NCBI GenBank assembly: GCA_903831635.1
Contig: CAIKYN010000397.1
Span: 1-7,348, forward strand
Source: an uncultured Spartobacteria bacterium
GTDB lineage: Bacteria > Verrucomicrobiota > Verrucomicrobiia > Chthoniobacterales > UBA6821
Length of the DNA: 7,348 nucleotides
Direction: 5' to 3'
In this document: one piece after another, positions 6,312-7,348 of the stretch
Numbering within the stretch: the stretch's first letter is position 1
How the letters are laid out: each line of letters begins with the position of its first letter
The notes under the pieces: generated by a model
Databases searched by the model: none
The model's input: the letters and a program-made list of their open reading frames with translations, nothing else
What the model was told of the DNA's origin: nothing
Program-made: the position numbers and the translations under genes

Positions 6312-6521
6312 TAGAAACTAGTGGTGAATGAGTCATGGTGATTTGCGATTTTTCCGAGACCTTCCCAATCTCATGGAAATTTTCAACGCATGAACGGAAC
6401 AAGCGAACGAGGATCAAAACTAGATCCCAAAGCCCCCCTTGGCATAGTTTCAGGGTCTGAATTATGCACCTTGAGCGCATTGTGAAAACAACCAGCCCTT
6501 TTTCTCTATGATTGGGAAATT
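6312..6521. other. Non-coding right end of the element
   Basis: About 200 bp with no complete gene. It holds GAAATTTTC at 6376-6384 and again at 6516-6524 (GGAAATTTTCrAC, 12 of 13 bases shared), the dyad TTCAG-GGT-CTGAA (6449-6461), the dyad GGATC/GATCC (6411-6415/6423-6427), and the detached integrase start at 6508. In the circle this is the DNA directly upstream of int, so it would hold the attP right arm and the int promoter. No convincing -35/-10 pair was found. Confidence 0.5.
6500..6521 (+). promoter_or_regulatory. Detached start region of the integrase gene
   Basis: ATG at 6508 followed by ATT GGG AAA TTT enters the 22-bp core in exactly the frame used by int at attL (TCG ACT CCC). 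It is preceded by TTTTCTCT, identical to the eight bases before the rplI ATG, which suggests a genuine non-Shine-Dalgarno start. In the integrated state this ATG reads into host DNA instead. Frame and context are seen; use as the start is inferred. Confidence 0.6.
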
Positions 6522-6543
6522 TTCGACTCCCCTCGCCTCCACC
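6522..6543 (+). repeat. Right attachment site (attR core, 22 bp)
   Basis: Exact copy of 334-355. On its left is element DNA (GGGAAAT); on its right is host DNA beginning ATTTCAC, so CCA is complete here. This marks the original 3' end of ssrA before integration. Confidence 0.93.
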
Positions 6544-6555
6544 ATTTCACTCATC

Positions 6556-6582
6556 TTCTCCCCTTTGGGGGAAAATTCTTTT
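6556..6582 (+). terminator. Original ssrA terminator, displaced
   Basis: TTCTCCCC (6556-6563), loop TTT, GGGGGAAA (6567-6574) forms a stem with one C/A mismatch and one T-G pair, followed by TTCTTTT. It lies 12 bp after the CCA of the attR copy, the expected place for the ssrA terminator before the element arrived. Confidence 0.55.
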
Positions 6583-6645
6583 ATGATGGGAGGAAAAACA
6601 GAATTTTCCATATACATTTGCGATTCTCCGAATCTAAATGACCCT

Positions 6646-7185
6646 ATGACTGGATCGTTCCGAAAATTCATTCCCCAGATGCCTTTCGCGCTAGTGGCTC
6701 TGATGCTGCTCTGCGGGTGTGCCTCACAGGAAAAGAAGGATCCCACGGATCCGGCAAACCAGATTAAAATGGGGGAAACTTACTCCAAGGGGACATGGAA
6801 GATTGCCCCAAACGACGAAACGGCTGCGGAGTGGTACAGAAAAGCCGCCTTGCAAGGCGATCCAGAGGGGGAATACCGCCTGGGTATCTGCTACGCGCGC
6901 GGCCTTGGAGTCCCCAAGAACGAGTTCATCGCTTTCACTTGGTTTTCCAAGTCAGCAAAGGATGGAAATGCGAGTGCCCAGTATGAATTGGGAGAATGCT
7001 ACAGGCTCGCCGAAGGAGTCGGAACCGATCTGCCCAAGGCCTACCTCTGGTACAATCTCGCGTCGGCTTCCGGCAATGATGACGCCCGCCAAAACAGGGA
7101 CGCGCTGGCAAGACGCATGACGGACGGGGAAATACGGGAGGCTCAGCGCCAAAGTCAGGAGTATTGGAATAGGATCAAGGGCTGA
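6646..7185 (+). CDS. Sel1-repeat lipoprotein
   Basis: A 179-aa exported lipoprotein of the host chromosome. A lipoprotein signal (FRKFIPQMPFALVALMLLCGC) has lipobox LCGC with Cys25 as the lipidated residue. Three Sel1-like (TPR-related) units follow: around residues 37-67 (GETYSKGT...AAEWYRKAALQGD), 68-103 (GEYRLGICYARGLGV...AFTWFSKSAKDGN) and 104-140 (AQYELGECYRLAEGV...AYLWYNLASASGN). Such repeats mediate protein contacts; the partner is unknown. The frame is open back to ATG 6508, but that start belongs to the element side of attR. ATG 6646 gives a signal peptide of normal length. ATG 6679 is possible but leaves almost no basic n-region. Confidence 0.88.
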   Translation: MTGSFRKFIPQMPFALVALMLLCGCASQEKKDPTDPANQIKMGETYSKGTWKIAPNDETAAEWYRKAALQGDPEGEYRLGICYARGLGVPKNEFIAFTWFSKSAKDGNASAQYELGECYRLAEGVGTDLPKAYLWYNLASASGNDDARQNRDALARRMTDGEIREAQRQSQEYWNRIKG

Positions 7186-7216
7186 TCCGAATCAAAAAAA
7201 GGACAGCTCTTCTTCA

Positions 7217-7244
7217 TTGACACATGTGCTTTTCCCGATAGTTT
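7217..7244 (+). promoter_or_regulatory. Possible sigma-70 promoter of rplI
   Basis: A perfect -35 TTGACA (7217-7222) and a weak -10 TAGTTT (7239-7244) are 16 bp apart, 37 bp before the rplI start. Only the -35 element is strong. Confidence 0.4.
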
Positions 7245-7281
7245 CTTCCCTCCCGCTGCAAAACCAACCGGGATTTTCTCT

Positions 7282-7348
7282 ATGGCCACTTCCGAAGTCA
7301 TCCTCACCGAAGCCGTTCCCTCACTGGGAGCCGAAGCCGATATCGTCA
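7282..7348 (+). CDS. rplI: Ribosomal protein L9, 5' fragment
   Basis: L9 binds 23S rRNA at the base of the L1 stalk in the large subunit. Only the first 22 codons are in the window: MATSEVILTEAVPSLGAEAD and on to IV. This matches the L9 N-terminal pattern VILL..V..LG..GD.V (E. coli MQVILLDKVANLGSLGDQV). The start ATG is preceded by TTTTCTCT and a weak GGGA, not by a good Shine-Dalgarno. The gene continues beyond the window edge. Confidence 0.85.
   Translation, partial: MATSEVILTEAVPSLGAEADIV

Larger units (their letters stand above)
334..6543 (+). mobile_element. 6.19-kb integrative element in the 3' end of ssrA
   Basis: The element is bounded by a perfect 22-bp direct repeat, one copy being the 3' end of ssrA and the other at 6522-6543 followed by host sequence. 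A tyrosine integrase gene sits directly inside the left boundary and points inward, the standard layout for tRNA/tmRNA-targeted islands. The excised circle would be 6188 bp. Content: integrase, polymerase-like protein, LamG protein, broken HTH regulator, small basic protein, Xer-like recombinase. I see no conjugation, relaxase, capsid or terminase gene. Boundaries are seen directly; mobility and a replicating circular phase are inferred. Confidence 0.92.

Noticed and set aside
6439..6467. Promoter TTGGCA...AATTAT upstream of the detached int start
   Set aside because: Spacing is 15 bp or the -10 match is very poor, so it is not listed as a promoter.
6508..6645. N-terminal extension of the Sel1 lipoprotein from ATG 6508
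   Set aside because: The first codons belong to the element and cross attR into host DNA. The lipoprotein signal with normal length begins at 6646, so the longer frame is a chance fusion made by integration.
1..7348. CRISPR array, rRNA or ordinary tRNA genes
   Set aside because: No regularly spaced repeats and no tRNA cloverleaf other than the tmRNA domain were seen. The partial tRNA-like end at 6522-6543 is the att duplicate.

Overview
The window is a bacterial chromosomal segment, probably Verrucomicrobiota or a PVC relative, carrying a small integrated mobile element. The phylum call is an inference. It rests on the style of the LamG protein, on the 'GFRHSYASYR' type of integrase, on the L9 N-terminus (MATSEVILTEAV) and on the mostly Shine-Dalgarno-poor start contexts.

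Host left flank (1-355): a complete one-piece tmRNA gene (ssrA) whose tag frame reads ADYEDLALAA. Host right flank (6544-7348): the displaced original ssrA terminator, a Sel1-repeat lipoprotein gene, and the 5' end of rplI (ribosomal protein L9).

Between them lies a 6.19-kb element in the 3' end of ssrA, bounded by a perfect 22-bp direct repeat (334-355 and 6522-6543) running from the first base of the T-loop to the CC of the tail. From left to right it carries: a tyrosine integrase; a leader with two interleaved perfect inverted repeats (14 bp and 11 bp) ending in a T-run; a 368-aa protein with a winged-helix-like N-terminus and family-A-polymerase-like palm motifs, a candidate replication protein; a 380-bp AT-rich non-coding region with many dyads; a secreted LamG protein on the minus strand as apparent cargo; a broken XRE-type HTH gene; a small lysine/proline-rich protein; a perfect 14-bp inverted repeat with a 4-nt centre directly abutting a catalytic-domain-only Xer-like recombinase; and a non-coding right end.

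The most striking observation is that the integrase reading frame crosses the attachment site. If the element is circularised on paper, an ATG at 6508, preceded by the same TTTTCTCT found before rplI, reads through the 22-bp core in frame into the integrase, giving a 488-aa protein. Integration would cut that start codon and its upstream region away from the body of the gene, so full-length integrase would be made mainly from the circle.

Together the genes suggest a minimal integrative element with a plasmid-like phase: integrase for entry and exit, polymerase-like protein under a possible RNA attenuator for copying, and a second recombinase with a lox/dif-like palindrome, possibly for multimer resolution. 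No conjugation, capsid or defence genes are recognisable. All functional roles beyond the recombinase, LamG, Sel1, L9 and tmRNA assignments are inference.
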